Positions 37,913-47,510 are shown, counted from the stretch's first letter. The stretch: 64,000 nt of DNA from Saccharospirillum sp. (GCA_022565595.1 JAIUML010000001.1:310001-374000); one strand, 5' to 3'. The notes: a model not told the origin generated them from the sequence alone. Numbers and translations: made by a program.

Positions 37913-38697
37913 CGCCCGATCTTGATCTGAGCCAATGCCAATATTTGTTTACCGATGTCGATGACACCCTGACAACAGGGGGCCAACTTCTACCTGAAAC
38001 CTTCGCGGCACTTTGGCAATTGCACCATCAGGGCGTGCGTATTATCCCTATTACTGGCGGTTGTGCCGGTTGGTGTGACCAGATTATTCGAACCTGGCCG
38101 GTGGATGCAGTGATTGGCGAGAGTGGTGGCTTTTATATTCACCGTGATGCAGAGCGTCGCCTGCAGTGGCAGTTCTGGGAAAGCCGCGAACAGCACCACA
38201 TCGACAAGACCAGTATCCTGGCAACCTTAAAACAACTTGAGCTCGGCTTTGATATTCACCTGGCCAGAGATCAACCTTTCCGTCTGGTTGATGTCGCCAT
38301 CGACTATAATCAGGATCAGCGGTTGAGTGCTGACCAGGTTGAACGCATTACCCAGCACTTGATGAAACAGACTGACTTTCGCATCAAACAAAGCTCGATT
38401 CACATCAACATCTGGCGAGGCGATTTCAGCAAAGGCGCTATGGCGGAACGTCTGCTGCGCAACCACTACCATTTGAGCGACGAACAAATGCGCCAAAGGG
38501 TGGTATTTGTCGGAGATGCCCCCAATGATGAATCCATGTTTGAGCGTTTTCCCAAAAGCGTGGGGGTAGCGAACATCCGACCTCACCTGCCGAAAATGAC
38601 ACATCAACCGCACAGTATCACCCAAGCCGTTTCAGGCCATGGCGTGGTAGAATTGATTAACCACTGGCTGACGCAACGATCGAACGCCAGGGATTAG
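37909..38697 (+). CDS. HAD-IIB family phosphatase
   Basis: The 262-residue protein has HAD motif I FTDVDDTLTTGG (nucleophile D16, acid D18), motif II ITGG near residue 48, a cap of the IIB (Cof/sucrose-phosphate phosphatase) type in the middle, and motif IV GDAPNDESMF near 202. It is fused by a 4-nt overlap to the GlpR-like gene, so the substrate may be glycerol-3-phosphate or a related phosphate ester produced from UgpQ products. The exact substrate cannot be read from sequence. Confidence 0.82.
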   Translation: MTPDLDLSQCQYLFTDVDDTLTTGGQLLPETFAALWQLHHQGVRIIPITGGCAGWCDQIIRTWPVDAVIGESGGFYIHRDAERRLQWQFWESREQHHIDKTSILATLKQLELGFDIHLARDQPFRLVDVAIDYNQDQRLSADQVERITQHLMKQTDFRIKQSSIHINIWRGDFSKGAMAERLLRNHYHLSDEQMRQRVVFVGDAPNDESMFERFPKSVGVANIRPHLPKMTHQPHSITQAVSGHGVVELINHWLTQRSNARD

Positions 38698-38712
38698 CAT
38701 CGAAGGAAATGA

Positions 38713-40347
38713 ATGGGACTCCTACTGCAACTGGCAGGGGCAGTCGCCCTCTTGTTGTGGGCGATTCGCATGGTACAAACCGGTTTCAGCCGCCTGCTCG
38801 GCAACCGGCTCGAGCGCACCCTGCGCAAAACAACGGGCCATCGACTCATGGCGTTTACCAGCGGTGGCGGCACAGCCTTTCTGCTGCAATCGTCTACAGC
38901 CGTTGTACTTATGGTGGCCGGTTTCAGCCAGGCTGGCATGATGACGCTGAAAGCCGGCATGGCCACCGTTTTGGGCGCCGAGTTTGGTGCGAGCCTCGCC
39001 GCTGTACTGCTCAACCTCGACATCAAGTTGCTTGCCTTGCCGCTGATACTGGCTGGCTTCGTGGTGTTCAACAACAGCGAAAACCGAGCCTATAAACACA
39101 GCGCCCGCGTCATGATTGGGCTCGGCCTGGTACTGCTCTCGCTCAGCCTGATTGGCGACCAGACGCAAGGCCTCGGCGATAGCGACATCTTCCAGGTCAT
39201 TGTCAGCCGCCTCGAAGCCGATGCCTTTCTCGCTGTCTTCATGATGGGGCTCTTGACCTGGCTGCTGCATTCTACTCTCGCTGCAGTGCTGCTCATTGCT
39301 CAGCTTGTTCAGGATGACAGTGTCAGCCTCACCGCTGGCCTGTATCTGGTACTGGGCGCCAACCTCGGTGGCGCCATGCCTGCTCTGGTGGCCGGCTGGT
39401 CGATGAAGACGCTCGGCCGACGTATTGTGCTCAGCAACCTCTTTTTTCGCGGTTGCGCTCTGCTACTCGGCGTTCTCGCCATCACACTGCTGAACGGGAT
39501 CTGGATGCCTGCTGCCGCCCTGGGCGGGTTTGCGGTCATACTGGCCCACAGTGGTCTCAACCTGGTTAACGGTCTGCTGCTGCTCTCAGCCTTGCCCTGG
39601 ATCGCTCCCTGGTTTAAACCGGATGATCGGGTCGATACCTCCGTTGACCTCTACCAGGATGCTGACCAACCCATCTACCTTGCGCTGGATGACATCCAGA
39701 ACCCCAAGCGTGCATTGGCGAATACCCGCAACGAAGCTCTGCATATCGCAGACCTCGTCTACCGCATGCTCAACAACGCCGTGGATGCCTTCGACGACAA
39801 GAACCTCATCCGTCAGATCAGTGAAATGGACGACGACATCGATCGTTTGCATCGCGAAGCGATGAACTACGCTCTTTCGATCAAGGAAATCGACCAGAAA
39901 GAGGGCTACCGGCGCAGCCGCGAAGAAATCATCAGCTTCATGACCAACCTTGAGCACATCGGCGACATTATCGACGAGAGCCTGATGCACCTGGCACGTC
40001 ACAAACAGAAAGAAAACGTTCAGTTCACCGAAGAACAGACGGCTGTTATCAATCAGCTGCATGAAGAACTGGTTGACTCTTTCCGCCTGTCACAGGCCGT
40101 CTTTACCAGTGACAGCGGCGAACTTGCACAGGAACTGCTCAGTGCCAAGCGCAGCTATCGCAAGGAAGTTCTCAGCGCACGCCAGGCCCACATCGATCAG
40201 CTCGGCGGCCATCACAGAGAAAACCTGGTCTCCACCCAGATATTCATGGACGTATTGCGAGACCTGCAACGCATCTGCTCTCACCTCACCGCCGTCGCCT
40301 ACCCGGTATTGAAGCGCAAGCAGTTACTGGAAACCAGCGAGCAATAG
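38713..40347 (+). CDS. Na/Pi cotransporter family protein with PhoU domain
   Basis: The 544-residue protein has two repeated Na/Pi-cotransporter modules with Gln-Ser-Ser motifs (LLQSSTAVVLMVAGFS near 57; LLHSTLAAVLLIAQL later), about eight membrane helices over residues 1-305, and a C-terminal PhoU-like helical domain (from about 335). It is of the YjbB type. In E. coli, YjbB has been linked to phosphate export. Located 15 nt after the HAD phosphatase, it may dispose of phosphate released in this pathway. Confidence 0.85.
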   Translation: MGLLLQLAGAVALLLWAIRMVQTGFSRLLGNRLERTLRKTTGHRLMAFTSGGGTAFLLQSSTAVVLMVAGFSQAGMMTLKAGMATVLGAEFGASLAAVLLNLDIKLLALPLILAGFVVFNNSENRAYKHSARVMIGLGLVLLSLSLIGDQTQGLGDSDIFQVIVSRLEADAFLAVFMMGLLTWLLHSTLAAVLLIAQLVQDDSVSLTAGLYLVLGANLGGAMPALVAGWSMKTLGRRIVLSNLFFRGCALLLGVLAITLLNGIWMPAAALGGFAVILAHSGLNLVNGLLLLSALPWIAPWFKPDDRVDTSVDLYQDADQPIYLALDDIQNPKRALANTRNEALHIADLVYRMLNNAVDAFDDKNLIRQISEMDDDIDRLHREAMNYALSIKEIDQKEGYRRSREEIISFMTNLEHIGDIIDESLMHLARHKQKENVQFTEEQTAVINQLHEELVDSFRLSQAVFTSDSGELAQELLSAKRSYRKEVLSARQAHIDQLGGHHRENLVSTQIFMDVLRDLQRICSHLTAVAYPVLKRKQLLETSEQ

Positions 40348-40642
40348 TCGGCCGAACCAAAGTCATGACCCTATAATGGAGGTTCAGACTTAGTGGCCTA
40401 CTATAAACACCAATACACTTCCACTCACCGGTCTGGGTGATCAGGCCTAACACTACGACCCCTTTCAAGCCACGCGACCACCGCAATAGCGGCAATGCAT
40501 GGCCGCTATCGCCTGCTCAGATCGGCAACATTGATCTAAAACACGGCCAGAACGCGCAAAGGACGCGGCTTCCCTATTCTGGAATAGCCTTTGCTACCTT
40601 CCCTAGAAACAGCCAGGCTCACTTTCAGAAAGGACAAGCTCA
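40348..40642 (+). other. Intergenic region with an inverted repeat
   Basis: No gene is seen. A perfect 8-bp inverted repeat ATAGCGGC/GCCGCTAT (8-nt spacer) lies at 40486-40509, and a TATAAT-like box at 40372-40377. The repeat lacks a T-run, so its role is unclear. Confidence 0.4.
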
Positions 40643-41302
40643 ATGGCCATTACACCGCTGACTTCAACCCCAAACGCCGCAACCAACGCGGAGCTACTTG
40701 GCGAGCGCGCTGCTATAGCTGAAAGCGAACAGATCGCCAATGCGACAAAGGTAGCCGCTAATACAAAAGCCGAGTCAGACAGCGCCACCTTCAGCTCGCG
40801 CGCAGAGCGGCTGGCAGCCCTGAATAAAGAATTCTCCATCACCGGCCCCAATTTCGAGGTCAGTGCCGCCTTTATCAGTCGCTTGCAGGAGTTTGAATTC
40901 ATCAGCCCTGGAGAGGCTGAGCGCTTGCTGGGTCAATCGGTCGCAAACGGAGAATCGACCAAAAAGGAGGCCGGGCCGCAAGCGATCATCGACCTGCAAC
41001 AGGATCTGATAACCCTGTCCCAAAAGGTCCCCGAAGAGGGCAAGCTGGCATTACTGCTGACTGAAACTGCAGACGCGCTGAGCGGGCTCAAATCGTCATC
41101 CCCACTGTCCAATGCCCCGCAATACAGGAACCTGCAACAGCGACTGGAACAAGCGCTGGAGAACAACCCCGACGCCGCCGACCTTAGCAAAGCGGACCGA
41201 CGTCGCATGACTCAGGCGATGGACGTCATGCTCATCGCCAGCCGCCTGGCACCGGGGTCTGAAACAAACGCCGGTATTCGCAGTTACCTGGCGAACACCT
41301 AA
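40643..41302 (+). CDS. Hypothetical protein, 219 aa
   Basis: Not recognised. The N-terminus is Ala/Thr/Glu-rich and probably disordered. The remainder is helical, with PNFEVSAAFISRLQEFEFISPGEAERLL near 69-96 and a basic KADRRRMTQAMDVMLIASRLAPG near the end. There is no signal peptide or membrane helix. AGAAAGGA lies about 9 nt before the ATG. It is a single gene between two unrelated operons. Confidence 0.6.
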   Translation: MAITPLTSTPNAATNAELLGERAAIAESEQIANATKVAANTKAESDSATFSSRAERLAALNKEFSITGPNFEVSAAFISRLQEFEFISPGEAERLLGQSVANGESTKKEAGPQAIIDLQQDLITLSQKVPEEGKLALLLTETADALSGLKSSSPLSNAPQYRNLQQRLEQALENNPDAADLSKADRRRMTQAMDVMLIASRLAPGSETNAGIRSYLANT

Positions 41303-41405
41303 CGACTGTCTTTTAAGGTACTCAAGTTCTCATCAAGCATAGCAAACAGGCTGAAAAGTCGGCTGATCAGGCCATGTCTACAAATCACCCTGCTATGTCA
41401 CTTTG

Positions 41406-43040
41406 TCAGTAAAGCTTCTTCTGTGGCGGCCCGGAGAACTTCAGTTCCCCCATGCTCGCCATGTCGACTTCGACCAGGGCCGGCCCTTTGCTGCCGACCG
41501 CTTCGGACATCACTGCCGCACATTCAGCCGCCGATTTGATGCAGTAATAAGGCAAGCCCATTGCTGCGGCTAACTGCTCAAAATTCGGAGTATGCAACTC
41601 ATTAAAATACTGGCGGCCGCCAAAGTATTTATCCTGGATACCGCGCATTACGCCATAGCCACCGTCGTTCATCACCAACAGTGTCATGTCGAGTTGTTCC
41701 TGGGCCATGGTCGCCAGTTCTCCGACGCCCAAGGCCAGGCCGCCGTCACCCACCAGTGTCACCACCTTGGCATCTGGCTGAGCCACCGCACAACCTATGC
41801 CCATCGACAGGCCCAATCCAATGGCGCCCGCCAGAGAGTGAATATTGCCAAGCGGCTTTTCGGCCGGTAACAGTCGGCTGCCCCAGGTACTGCCGGAGAC
41901 GGTAATATCGCGCACAAAAAGGCCGGTATCAGGCAAGGCCTGATGCACTGCGTCAGACAGCGCAGCATAGGCACCAACCTGATCACGCAACGCTTGCTCT
42001 GCTTTTTCTACCGCCTGCTGAATATCGGCTTTAAAGCCTTCATCAGCTTGCCACTCACCTTCCAATCGATTGGCGAGGCGACTGAGAACATCGGCGCAAT
42101 CGCCCTGGAAAAATTCATCCGGCTGGTAATTACGGGCATTGGCTGCGGGGTTGATGTCCAGTTGCAAGAGCGGGCTGGGTAACTCCAGGCTGTAGGTTTT
42201 CGTCTCATTACTGCGCAGCCGGGAACCGGCCACCAGCATCAAATCGCTGCTGGCCAACAAAGCCTCGACCGACTCTGCATTGTGAAAGGCGCGCAAACTG
42301 CTGGGATGACTGTCCGGCAGAATGCCCCGGCCATGCGTCGTCGATAATACAGCGATGCCCAGATCGGCCAGGCGTCGCACTGCGGCTCCTGCTTTCAAGG
42401 CACCACCGCCGACCCAGAGCACCGGCCGGCGTGCTTTTTTAAAGTGCGCGATCAGTTGCTGCATCTGAACTGAAGGCATCACCGGCGGCGCATCGGCATG
42501 CGCAACGGCCGTTTCGCGCCACTCAACCTTGGCCGCCTGAATATCAATGGGTATCTCGATGCTGACCGGGCCACAAGGTTCCGTCATCGCCGCTGCAATG
42601 GCCTTATGCAAGATGGGCACTGCTTGCTCCGGTGTACAAACCCGAAAGGCCGCTTTGGAAGAGGCGGACAGAAACCCCATCTGGTCACGGGTTTCATGAA
42701 TAAACCCGGCATCGCGATCCAGATACTCTCGCTCTACCTGGCCGGTCAAATGCAGCATAGGCGTACTGGCGTTCATCGCCTCCAGCATGGCGCCGACCGC
42801 ATTGCCCGCACCGGCACCAGTACTGGTCAAGGCCACACCAAGAGAGCCAACTCGGGTATGGGCATCGGCCATGGTGACGGCACCCGCTTCGCCACGAGCG
42901 GGCACAAAGCGAATGCGGTTGCGTTGGCCCAGGGCGTCCGCAATGGGCAAGTTATGAATGGAGATGACGCCATAAACGGCGCTGACCGCATAGGCCTCAA
43001 GGGTACGGGCGATCGCTTCGCCTACAGTAATCTGTGTCAT
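41406..43040 (-). CDS. Thiamine-diphosphate-dependent enzyme (acetolactate synthase/benzoylformate decarboxylase superfamily)
   Basis: The 544-residue protein has the N-terminal pyrimidine-binding domain with the catalytic Glu in ARGEAGAVTMADAHTR (E51), a central Rossmann-like domain, and the C-terminal ThDP motif GDGGLALGVGE...NDGGYG. It probably decarboxylates or ligates a 2-oxo acid. It is last in operon I, 27 nt after an aldehyde dehydrogenase that could oxidise its aldehyde product. It is not a classical IlvB, since no small subunit or ilvC is nearby. The exact substrate is unknown. Confidence 0.8.
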   Translation of the reverse strand: MTQITVGEAIARTLEAYAVSAVYGVISIHNLPIADALGQRNRIRFVPARGEAGAVTMADAHTRVGSLGVALTSTGAGAGNAVGAMLEAMNASTPMLHLTGQVEREYLDRDAGFIHETRDQMGFLSASSKAAFRVCTPEQAVPILHKAIAAAMTEPCGPVSIEIPIDIQAAKVEWRETAVAHADAPPVMPSVQMQQLIAHFKKARRPVLWVGGGALKAGAAVRRLADLGIAVLSTTHGRGILPDSHPSSLRAFHNAESVEALLASSDLMLVAGSRLRSNETKTYSLELPSPLLQLDINPAANARNYQPDEFFQGDCADVLSRLANRLEGEWQADEGFKADIQQAVEKAEQALRDQVGAYAALSDAVHQALPDTGLFVRDITVSGSTWGSRLLPAEKPLGNIHSLAGAIGLGLSMGIGCAVAQPDAKVVTLVGDGGLALGVGELATMAQEQLDMTLLVMNDGGYGVMRGIQDKYFGGRQYFNELHTPNFEQLAAAMGLPYYCIKSAAECAAVMSEAVGSKGPALVEVDMASMGELKFSGPPQKKLY

Positions 43041-43067
43041 ATCGAGTTCCTCATTGCGTCGACCGCC

Positions 43068-44531
43068 TTAGTCGCTCCACCCCATGGGGGTATGCTCAAG
43101 GCCCAGGTAGAGGCTTTTTTGTTGCATATAAGCCTGAATGCCCAGGCGACCTTTTTCCCGACCCAAACCACTTTCCTTGTAGCCACCAAAGGGTGTCGAG
43201 ATCGAGAATTTCTTGTAGGTGTTAATCCAGACTGTGCCTACTTCAAGCTTGCGAGCCAGCTTGAAGGCGTTGCGATAATCCTTTGTCCAGATACCCGCTG
43301 CCAGACCAAAGACACTGTCGTTTGCCTGCGCCAACAGGTCGGCTTCGTTTTCATAGGGCAGCACCACCAACACCGGGCCAAAAATCTCTTCCTGGCAAAC
43401 ACGGCTATCCGCAGGCAGGCCATCAATAATGGTCGGCAGATAGTAACTGCCTTTGGATAGGGCCGGGTCTTCTGGAGCGCAGCCACCCGTCAGGATACGA
43501 GCGCCTTCGGCACGGGCCTGGTCAACGTAAGCGGCCACGCTGTCGCGATGCGCAGTGCTGATCAACGGCCCCATATGGGTGCCCGGCGTGCGCGGGTCAC
43601 CCACACGCAAGCCCTGGGTTATTTTCACCAGTCGAGCCAGCACGGTTTCGTATTGGCTGCGATGCACAAACAGTCGCGAACCGGCAATGCAGGCCTGGCC
43701 GCCGGAACTGAAAATGCCGTAACAGATGCCTTTGACAGCCTGCTCGATGTCAGCGTCTTCACAGACAATGGTCGGCGACTTGCCGCCCAGTTCCAGCGAA
43801 GCACCAATCAGTTTGTCGGCGGCAATGTGCGCGAGGTGTCGGCCGGTCGTGGTGCCACCAGTAAAGGAAATTTTGCGCACTTTGGGGTGTTTGACGATGG
43901 CTTCGCCGATCACCCGACCACGGCCTGGCAGTACACTTAATAGACCGGCTGGTAAACCGGCTTGTTCAAACAGCTCGGCCAATTTCAACGCCGCCAATGG
44001 TGTTGCTTCGGCGGGTTTAAGAATAACGGCATTGCCACCGGCCAGTGCTGGTGCGATCTTCTGCATCTCGCTGGCAATAGGTGAATTCCAGGGTGTAATG
44101 GCGGCAATCACACCCAAAGGCTCCCAGGTGCTGAGTGTCATGAACTCGGGGCTGCGTTGCGTTGGTAGTTCACCTTCCAGCGTCTCACAGGCAGCGGCGA
44201 CATAGCGGGCAGTACCGGCAGCACTGGCCACCAGGGCACGGGTTTCGGCCAGCGGTTTACCATTATCTCGACTCTGCAGTTCCGCCAGTTCGTCCAACTG
44301 CTCTTCAATCAATCGACTGACGCGGTACAGCACTTCCGCACGCTGGTGCGGCAAGCGTTCTGACCATTCGCCACGCCAGGCGGCATCGGCGGCTTCGATG
44401 GCCTCATCCACATCCTCCAGGCTCGCAGCACGAAACTGAACGTTCAAGGAACCATCCACCGGATAGCGGGATTCAGTCATGTCGCCGCGACCTTCGCGCC
44501 ACTGACCGGCAATAAAAATTTTCTGAGACAT
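43068..44531 (-). CDS. NAD(P)-dependent aldehyde dehydrogenase
   Basis: The 487-residue protein is a standard class-1 type ALDH: TPWNSPIASEMQKIAPALA near 140, the glutamate in LELGGKSPT near 247, the catalytic Cys near 281 in GGQACIAGSRLFVH, and EIFGPVL near 383. It resembles betaine/4-aminobutyraldehyde or benzaldehyde-type dehydrogenases equally. Its place between the aspartate-dehydrogenase-like and ThDP genes suggests it acts on a pathway aldehyde. Confidence 0.9.
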   Translation of the reverse strand: MSQKIFIAGQWREGRGDMTESRYPVDGSLNVQFRAASLEDVDEAIEAADAAWRGEWSERLPHQRAEVLYRVSRLIEEQLDELAELQSRDNGKPLAETRALVASAAGTARYVAAACETLEGELPTQRSPEFMTLSTWEPLGVIAAITPWNSPIASEMQKIAPALAGGNAVILKPAEATPLAALKLAELFEQAGLPAGLLSVLPGRGRVIGEAIVKHPKVRKISFTGGTTTGRHLAHIAADKLIGASLELGGKSPTIVCEDADIEQAVKGICYGIFSSGGQACIAGSRLFVHRSQYETVLARLVKITQGLRVGDPRTPGTHMGPLISTAHRDSVAAYVDQARAEGARILTGGCAPEDPALSKGSYYLPTIIDGLPADSRVCQEEIFGPVLVVLPYENEADLLAQANDSVFGLAAGIWTKDYRNAFKLARKLEVGTVWINTYKKFSISTPFGGYKESGLGREKGRLGIQAYMQQKSLYLGLEHTPMGWSD

Positions 44532-44546
44532 GGAGACCTCCTGCTG

Positions 44547-45362
44547 CTACAGCACCACCGGTTCCAATACCTGACGGCAGGCACGCACAACCGAGAGCGC
44601 TGCCAACATCGAGGTTTTGGGGTTGTTTTCCAGGGGGTTACCGTTCAATTCAATGTTAAACTGACCAAAGCGGCCCTTGACACAAATGCGATGCGTATTC
44701 CTGGTCGTTGTCGGATCCACCAGCAGACGCACCTGGGTGCTGTCCATACCTAAGCCATTGAGTGCAATGGTGGCGGCGACATTGGCATTGGCCGGAAACT
44801 GACGCGCGGCTTCACCGGCATTACCTTCGAAAAACACCGTAGCTTCACTTACCGCATCCAGGTCGATCATCCGTTCGGCCGGGCTGCCCTTCCAGCTTTT
44901 CGGTGCCTTGCAGGCTTCGTAGGTGACCTCGTCCAGGCCACCTTCACGGGCTGCGGCAAGGCCGTCCATACCGGCAACAGCGCCGGCGAGTATCTGCAAC
45001 TTGCCACCGCCCTGCTCTGCGGCCTTTCGCAAGTCGTTGTAGAGTTGGGTATCGCTCAAGGCGCCAGTGGAAACCACAGCCAGAGTCCAGCCGTTCGTCA
45101 GAACCGGAATGCCGTGTTCGAGCAAGCCGGGGTGGCCTGCACATTCAACGACCAGATCCGGGCGGCCATCGCATTCGTCAACTCGCCTCAACACCTGGGT
45201 CTCACCAGCGAAATCGTCGGCCAGTTGATCACAACTGCCCTCGGGCACCACCACCCAACTCAGGCTCATACCGGCCGGCAACAGGCGATGCACTTCTTGC
45301 CCCATTGCGCCGTAGCCAATCATCATCAATCGTTTTGTCATCTCGGTTCTATCCAGATTCAT
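44547..45362 (-). CDS. Aspartate dehydrogenase-like protein (NadX family)
   Basis: The 271-residue protein has the dinucleotide motif MIGYGAMGQEVHRLL (15-29 of the long form), VVECAGHPGLLEHG, STGALSD near 96, and the C-terminal DUF108 segment FPANANVAATIALNGLG. These match L-aspartate dehydrogenases, which reversibly deaminate aspartate with NAD(P). As an unusual member of a catabolic operon, it may instead process another amino or imino acid. An internal ATG at 45341 would remove 7 residues and fits the family's short N-terminus equally well. Confidence 0.82.
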   Translation of the reverse strand: MNLDRTEMTKRLMMIGYGAMGQEVHRLLPAGMSLSWVVVPEGSCDQLADDFAGETQVLRRVDECDGRPDLVVECAGHPGLLEHGIPVLTNGWTLAVVSTGALSDTQLYNDLRKAAEQGGGKLQILAGAVAGMDGLAAAREGGLDEVTYEACKAPKSWKGSPAERMIDLDAVSEATVFFEGNAGEAARQFPANANVAATIALNGLGMDSTQVRLLVDPTTTRNTHRICVKGRFGQFNIELNGNPLENNPKTSMLAALSVVRACRQVLEPVVL

Positions 45363-45368
45363 TGCACA

Positions 45369-46163
45369 TTAGATGTGACGGTTGTTGCCGCCAGAAACAT
45401 CCAGAGCGACGCCAGTGGTATAGGACGCCAGAGGGGATGCCAGAAATACCAGAGCACGCGCCGGCTCTTCCGCCTTGCCAAAACGCTTCATCGGAATGCC
45501 TTTCTCTATCGCCAGTGCCTGTACCCAGTCTTCCCAGCTCTGGCTCTTGTCTTCGCGTTGTTCATAACGACGACGCCACTGGCCGGACTCGACAATACCC
45601 AGCAATATGGAATTGACGCGAATGCCTTCATCAACCAATTCATGAGCCAGAGAATGCGTCATATTGAGTAATGCTGCCCGCGCTGCTGAAGTAGCAATCA
45701 TATAAGCCTCGGGCTGCAGCGAAAGCAGCGAATTGACACAAGTCAGCGAACCAATGTCGGATTGCTTCAATGCACTTCGAAACGCATCCAGCGGATTGAT
45801 GAGGCCAAATAACTTGAGGTTGGCTTCCGACAACCAGGCGTCTCTTGGCGTGTCGTCGTAACGAGACATGAACCCCTGACCAGCATTGGCGATCAGCATA
45901 TCGACCTGACCATAATGACCCTGCACCTGGTCAGCAAAAGCCTGACAGGAGGCGACATCGAGTACGTCGCAAGGCAGAGCCAGCAAATCAGCATCGGGGA
46001 AATCGGCCTTGAGTGATGCAAGGGCTTCCGCCAGACGAGTCTCGTTGCGCCCGCAAAAGGCGACACTGGCACCGTTCTCCAGCAGCACTCGTACCGTTGC
46101 CAGACCGATTCCAGAAGAGCCACCGGTCACCACGGCCACTCGATTCTCAATCATGAAACTCAT
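45369..46163 (-). CDS. Short-chain dehydrogenase/reductase with altered catalytic motif
   Basis: The 264-residue protein has the cofactor motif TGGSSGIG (14-21) and IANAGQGF near 90. In the active-site helix, where SDRs read YxxxK, it reads TSAAR (within YMIATSAARAALLNMTH), so both Tyr and Lys appear replaced. The downstream IVESGQWRRRYE segment is characteristic of a subfamily I have seen with the same TSAAR pattern. It may use other residues or bind a ligand. RBS AGGAAAG precedes the ATG. It lies in operon I. Confidence 0.8.
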   Translation of the reverse strand: MSFMIENRVAVVTGGSSGIGLATVRVLLENGASVAFCGRNETRLAEALASLKADFPDADLLALPCDVLDVASCQAFADQVQGHYGQVDMLIANAGQGFMSRYDDTPRDAWLSEANLKLFGLINPLDAFRSALKQSDIGSLTCVNSLLSLQPEAYMIATSAARAALLNMTHSLAHELVDEGIRVNSILLGIVESGQWRRRYEQREDKSQSWEDWVQALAIEKGIPMKRFGKAEEPARALVFLASPLASYTTGVALDVSGGNNRHI

Positions 46164-46175
46164 CCGTCTTTCCTC

Positions 46176-46979
46176 TCAATCAATCGGTAATGATCGAACA
46201 AAGCGCAGCAACTCCTGCGCGAAGGCCTCAGGCGCATCCAGATAGCTGGCATGCCCTGCCCCGGGCAACTCGTGATAGCGTAACTGCAACCGCCTGGCCA
46301 GTGACTGCACTGACTCGGGCGGTGTAATGGCGTCTTCATTGCCGCACACTACTTCGGCTGGTATCTGACCGCCCTGCTGCCACCAGTCGACCAGGTCGTC
46401 ATTGGCAAGCATCCAGTTGGCCTGGCGGAAACCGTCTACATGCAACTGGCGCATGGCAGCCTTCACCTGGGCCAAAGCGCTTTCGCTGGGATTGGCTTTG
46501 AGCAGCCGAGGCGCACGCTCATCGGCAAAGGCCTCTGCACCCAGCTTGACCAGTAGGGGCCAGCGACTATGGAATACCTGTTCACGTACCTGCTCTGTGT
46601 CGTGTCGGTACCCCTGAGCCGGGTCGGCCAATACCAGGCCACGCAACCGCTGCGGGTAGCGCGCCTGGTAAGCGGATGCCATCAAAGCACCCAGGGAGTG
46701 CCCCACCAGGACGCAGCGCTCAACGTTGAGCTCGGCCAACCAGGCTTCCAAACGATCGGCATAGTCGCCGGCATTGGGCTGCTGCGCCAGAAGCGGGCTG
46801 GATTCGCCATAACCGGGTGCATCCCAGGCCAACAGGCGATAACCGGACAACTGATCAGCCAATGCGGACCAGGAAGCAGCGCAGGAACTGATGCCATGTA
46901 ACAGCACTATGGCTGGGCCTTCACCCTGTTCCTGCCAACTTTGCCAGCCGTTGGCCAATTGTCGAAGTTGCGCCTGCAT
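46176..46979 (-). CDS. Alpha/beta-fold hydrolase
   Basis: The 267-residue protein has VLLHGISSCAASW near 25 (oxyanion hole), DAPGYGES near 54, the nucleophile elbow GHSLG near 93-97, and a late His in GAGHASYLDAPEAFA. The layout is that of C-C bond hydrolases of meta-cleavage pathways, lactonases or esterases. With a VOC dioxygenase in the same operon, hydrolysis of a ring-cleavage product is the natural guess, though not proven. Confidence 0.85.
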   Translation of the reverse strand: MQAQLRQLANGWQSWQEQGEGPAIVLLHGISSCAASWSALADQLSGYRLLAWDAPGYGESSPLLAQQPNAGDYADRLEAWLAELNVERCVLVGHSLGALMASAYQARYPQRLRGLVLADPAQGYRHDTEQVREQVFHSRWPLLVKLGAEAFADERAPRLLKANPSESALAQVKAAMRQLHVDGFRQANWMLANDDLVDWWQQGGQIPAEVVCGNEDAITPPESVQSLARRLQLRYHELPGAGHASYLDAPEAFAQELLRFVRSLPID

Positions 46980-46988
46980 GGTGGTGCC

Positions 46989-47510
46989 TCAGTTGCGTTT
47001 GACTTTGGCCAGCGGGTGATCATCCGGGTAGGTCGGAATTTGCGGTTTGGGTGTGCCCAGCATGACGCACATCAGGGCTTCCTCCTCACCATGATTGAGC
47101 AACCCCCGATAGATGCCCGGTGGCACCGAGACGACGTCTCTTTCTTCCAACACGGTTTCGGTATAGTTGTCACCGTCTTTCAGGAACAGGGTGATGGTTC
47201 CCTTCAAAATGAAGAACACTTCCTCGACGTCATCATGCACATGGAGCGGCCCTTCACATTTGGACGGCAAAACCATGGTTGAAAAGGTAAAGTGCTCCGC
47301 CGGAATGGTATTGGTGTCATTAGCGACACCGGTGGCGCCGGTACCGATGTAACGCATCTGGGCACGACGGTATTTGGGATCAAAATCGGCCTGGAATTTC
47401 AGGGCATTCCAGTCGTAGGTACGACCCTTGAAGCGGGCTATGCGCGATTCAATCCAGTCGGCGAAAGACAGATCTTCGGGTTTTTTCCAGGTAGCCAGTT
47501 GTTCACTCAT
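46989..47510 (-). CDS. Cupin-domain protein
   Basis: The protein is about 173 residues with one conserved cupin barrel: motif 1 LHVHDDVEEVFFILKG (His-x-His and Glu ligands) and motif 2 VPPGIYRGLLNHGEEE, where the usual metal His is replaced by Arg. It could be an oxygenase, isomerase or sensor. ATG 47510 has GAGG 8 nt upstream. It is encoded between the VOC dioxygenase and the hydrolase. Confidence 0.8.
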   Translation of the reverse strand: MSEQLATWKKPEDLSFADWIESRIARFKGRTYDWNALKFQADFDPKYRRAQMRYIGTGATGVANDTNTIPAEHFTFSTMVLPSKCEGPLHVHDDVEEVFFILKGTITLFLKDGDNYTETVLEERDVVSVPPGIYRGLLNHGEEEALMCVMLGTPKPQIPTYPDDHPLAKVKRN

